This document shows, piece after piece, positions 10,420 to 12,850 of a stretch of DNA of 12,850 bases; position 1 is the first letter of the stretch, and every line of letters starts with the position of its first letter. The stretch lies in contig JAVBPP010000104.1 in the NCBI GenBank assembly GCA_031549535.1, forward strand, positions 1-12,850, in the 5' to 3' direction. The notes below the pieces were generated by a model. That model saw only the letters and a program-made list of their open reading frames with translations, made no database searches and was not told the DNA's origin. The position numbers and the translations under genes are program-made. Source of the DNA: JAVBPP01 sp031549535. Lineage in GTDB: Bacteria; Bacillota; Clostridia; Oscillospirales; Acutalibacteraceae.

Positions 10420-12831
10420 ATGAAAAAAGAACGTGTTTTCGCGTTGCTACTGGTGGTATTGCTCTGTTTCAACAGCTTGCCCGTGCACGTGACTGCGGCG
10501 GAAACGCCGGCCAGTGATTTTGGATATGTGCAAAACAGTGACGGTACCCTTACAATCGAGAGTTATACCGGGAGAAATTCCATCGTTGTGATACCTGAAA
10601 AAATGGAAGGACGCGTAGTGACAACGATAACACCAAATGCATTTAACTCGGACTGGAATAAAAAGAACACGGAAGCAACGAGTATCACGTTGCCCAGCGG
10701 ACTTCGATATATTCGGGAGGAGCCTTCGGCTGACAATGACAACACCTTTCTCTGCAAGTCCCTAGTAAGTATCCATGTAAACAGCGCAAACCCAACCTTT
10801 TCATCGCAAGACGGGGTGCTGTTTAATAAAAATAAAACGACACTGCACTGCTTTCCCCAGGCCAAAGCGACTGAAGTTTACACTGTTCCAAGTAGCGTAA
10901 TCAAAATCGGAAGTTCCGCCTTTGCAAATAGCAACGTTTCCGCACTTAAAATCCCCGATTCCGTGCTTACAATAGGGCAGTATGCTTTCATGAGCTCAAA
11001 ATTGTATCAGATTGCAATCGGCAGCGGGGTCACTAAAATCAGTGAGAACGCATTTACCTATTGCGGCGGTTTAAAAAGCATTACAGTGAGCAGCGCAAAT
11101 CAAAACTACACTGCTGTCAATGGTGTTCTATACAACAAGGCCAAAACCGTGTTACTGCGCTACACCGAAAAAACGCCGCAAACTGCGTTTTCCATTCCCG
11201 GCTCTGTCAACCGCGTTGTGGAACAGGCCTTCCAAGGGTGCAATGCCTTGGCAGATTTAACATTTCCCAAGGACAAAGCACTGGATTTCGGTGATTTTGC
11301 ACTGCAGGGCACAAAATGGTACGGAATGCAAAAAAACGGTGTAGTGTATGCAGGCAGAGCGGCGTATTCTTTTAAAGGATCTATGCCTCTGTTTTATCAT
11401 ATGAAAGTAAAGGAAGGAACCTTAGCAGTTGCCAACTATGCCTTTGCGCATCAGCGTAATTTGTGGCGTGTCACCCTGCCGGAGGGGGTGCAGAGCATTG
11501 GGCGGCGCGCATTTGTTTATACAGATCAATTAGTCAGCGCGGAATTGCCGCAGAGCCTGAAAACCATTGCGGACGAGGCGTTCGCTTACACGGGTTTGAC
11601 AAGCCTTCACATACCCGGCGGAGTACGGACGATAGGGAAGGAAGCCTTCTTCGCAGCCAAACGCCTGAAAACGCTTACACTTTCTCAAGGGCTTGTTTCT
11701 ATCGGCGCATTGGCATTTTATAATGCCGCTATGAACAGCGTGGTATTCCCTGCAAGCCTGCGCAGCATCGGGGATTCCGCTTTTTGCGGATGCCAGTATC
11801 TAAGCAGCGTCACATTCGCAGAGGGGCTTACATCCATAGGGGAATGGGCTTTTGCGCACACTGCGCTCGCTGAGGTGACCTTCCCCAATACACTTTCGGA
11901 AATTTCTCCGTATTCTTTTTACTACTATAAGAATATTTTAAAAAAAGTAACCATTCCGGCCGGTGTGACTTCTATTGAGTATTGGGCTTTTAGTAATGTA
12001 GAAGGAATTACCATCAGCGGCTACAAAAACACCACCGCCGAAAGCTTCGCCAAACAATACGGCGCAAAATTTGTTGCCCTCACCCCAATCGCCGTAACCG
12101 GCATCAAGCTGAACAGCTCCAGCACAAAAGGCGAACTGGGCGTTGGCGAGAGCAAGCAGCTGGGCGTGAAATTCACTCCGGCGGACGCCACCTACCGCAA
12201 AATCAGCTGGAAAAGCTCAAACGGAGCCGTCGCATCGGTCAGTGCCACGGGTCTTGTCAAGGCCAATGCCACCGGCACGGCAAAAATTACGGCGAGTTCC
12301 ACCAACGGTAAGACCGCGACTTATACCGTCACGGTGAAAAAAGCGCCGTCCTCCGTCGCGCTGAATTACAGCAAGGCCACCATCGGCGTGGGCGAAAAAA
12401 CACTGGATCTCAATTCCACCGTCAACAGCGGCGCAGCCAGCAATAAACGTTCCTACACAACTTCCAACAGTGCGGTTGCAACGGTGGACGCGAACGGCGT
12501 AGTCACAGGCAAAAAAGTGGGCACGGCGACCATCACTGTCACAACCTATAACGGCAGAACGGCCAAATGCGTTGTAACCGTTCGGTCCGCGCCCAGCTCC
12601 ATCACGCTCAACTACAAGAGTAAAACCTTGAGCAAGGGCGGTAAGGTGGATTTGAACAGCAGCGTCAACTCCGGCGCGGGCGCCTTCCTGCGCAAATACA
12701 GCAGCAATAATACCAAGGTCGCAACCGTGGACGTAAACGGCATCGTCACCGCCAAGGCGGCGGGCAAGGCCACCATTACGGTGAAGACCTTTAACGGCAG
12801 GAGCGCTACTTGCTTGATTACGGTGAAGTGA
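10420..12831 (+). CDS. Secreted BspA-type leucine-rich-repeat protein with three Big2 domains
   Basis: 803 residues. ATG 10420 follows AAGGGGGA by 8 nt; the frame is open upstream but runs through the leader hairpin. Signal peptide: KK-E-R, a hydrophobic run to about residue 21, cleavage probably after VTA (residue 26); C16 is not in a lipobox, so not a lipoprotein. Residues about 40-550 are repeated BspA/TpLRR (LRR_5) units of the form 'L..I.IP.sV..IG..AF..', e.g. IPDSVLTIGQYAFMSS, LPEGVQSIGRRAFVY, IPGGVRTIGKEAFFAA. Residues about 557-641, 642-723 and 724-803 are three Big2 (bacterial Ig-like) domains, each with 'S.N..VATV...G.V.....G.A.ITV...NG....C.VTV'. It ends at the third Big2 domain with no LPxTG, S-layer or choline-binding anchor. 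Such proteins are surface or secreted adhesins in gut bacteria; the ligand is unknown. GC content rises from about 40% in an early sample (10621-10680) to 60% in the Big2 part (12481-12540). Confidence 0.9.
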   Translation: MKKERVFALLLVVLLCFNSLPVHVTAAETPASDFGYVQNSDGTLTIESYTGRNSIVVIPEKMEGRVVTTITPNAFNSDWNKKNTEATSITLPSGLRYIREEPSADNDNTFLCKSLVSIHVNSANPTFSSQDGVLFNKNKTTLHCFPQAKATEVYTVPSSVIKIGSSAFANSNVSALKIPDSVLTIGQYAFMSSKLYQIAIGSGVTKISENAFTYCGGLKSITVSSANQNYTAVNGVLYNKAKTVLLRYTEKTPQTAFSIPGSVNRVVEQAFQGCNALADLTFPKDKALDFGDFALQGTKWYGMQKNGVVYAGRAAYSFKGSMPLFYHMKVKEGTLAVANYAFAHQRNLWRVTLPEGVQSIGRRAFVYTDQLVSAELPQSLKTIADEAFAYTGLTSLHIPGGVRTIGKEAFFAAKRLKTLTLSQGLVSIGALAFYNAAMNSVVFPASLRSIGDSAFCGCQYLSSVTFAEGLTSIGEWAFAHTALAEVTFPNTLSEISPYSFYYYKNILKKVTIPAGVTSIEYWAFSNVEGITISGYKNTTAESFAKQYGAKFVALTPIAVTGIKLNSSSTKGELGVGESKQLGVKFTPADATYRKISWKSSNGAVASVSATGLVKANATGTAKITASSTNGKTATYTVTVKKAPSSVALNYSKATIGVGEKTLDLNSTVNSGAASNKRSYTTSNSAVATVDANGVVTGKKVGTATITVTTYNGRTAKCVVTVRSAPSSITLNYKSKTLSKGGKVDLNSSVNSGAGAFLRKYSSNNTKVATVDVNGIVTAKAAGKATITVKTFNGRSATCLITVK

Positions 12832-12850
12832 AATTGGATTTTCCTTGAAA

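Overview
The window looks like chromosomal DNA from an endospore-forming, fairly GC-rich member of the Clostridia, most likely a gut Oscillospiraceae/Ruminococcaceae-type bacterium. The basis is the sporulation pair spmA/spmB, an AbrB-type regulator, strong GGAGG ribosome binding sites, a secreted BspA-type leucine-rich-repeat protein with Big2 domains, and hexuronate and glycan genes. No rRNA, tRNA, CRISPR array, integrase or transposase was seen.

Layout. (1) 1-2451, minus strand: an operon running from a promoter near 2450 through a GPH-family sugar:cation symporter, a ChbG/YdjC-type carbohydrate deacetylase (ATGA overlap) and the first 65 codons of a VanZ-like membrane protein that leaves the window. 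(2) 2543-4084, plus strand: divergent promoter and a stand-alone neutral-ceramidase-fold enzyme. (3) 4085-5057: two related ~230-256 bp repeats, each built of two inverted, hairpin-rich 50-bp arms, flanking a small DUF559 (PD-(D/E)XK/Vsr-like) nuclease gene. (4) 5058-6973: a Nudix hydrolase and uxaC (glucuronate isomerase). (5) 6959-8123, minus strand: spmA-spmB, whose end overlaps the end of uxaC. (6) 8244-8680: an AbrB-family regulator with a Cys4 zinc site, a strong promoter, a leader hairpin and an intrinsic terminator. (7) 8677-8781: a 105-bp long inverted repeat. (8) 8786-10318: two membrane proteins, DUF5058 and an unrecognised partner, with a promoter and an operator-like dyad. (9) 10292-12831: a leader with a terminator-like hairpin and an 803-residue secreted LRR-Big2 protein.

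How they may work together (inference): the symporter, the deacetylase, the ceramidase-fold enzyme and UxaC suggest import and processing of an acetylated or uronic-acid-containing glycan or glycoconjugate, with the Nudix gene probably a passenger upstream of uxaC. spmAB and abrB belong to the developmental programme and are unrelated to the sugar genes. The DUF5058 pair looks like a two-subunit transporter of unknown substrate.

The most unusual structures are the REPIN-like repeat/nuclease block at 4091-5026, which may be a small mobile unit whose partner gene is a DUF559 nuclease, and the 105-bp palindrome at 8677-8781. All assignments come from reading the sequence and recalled family features; no database search was run.
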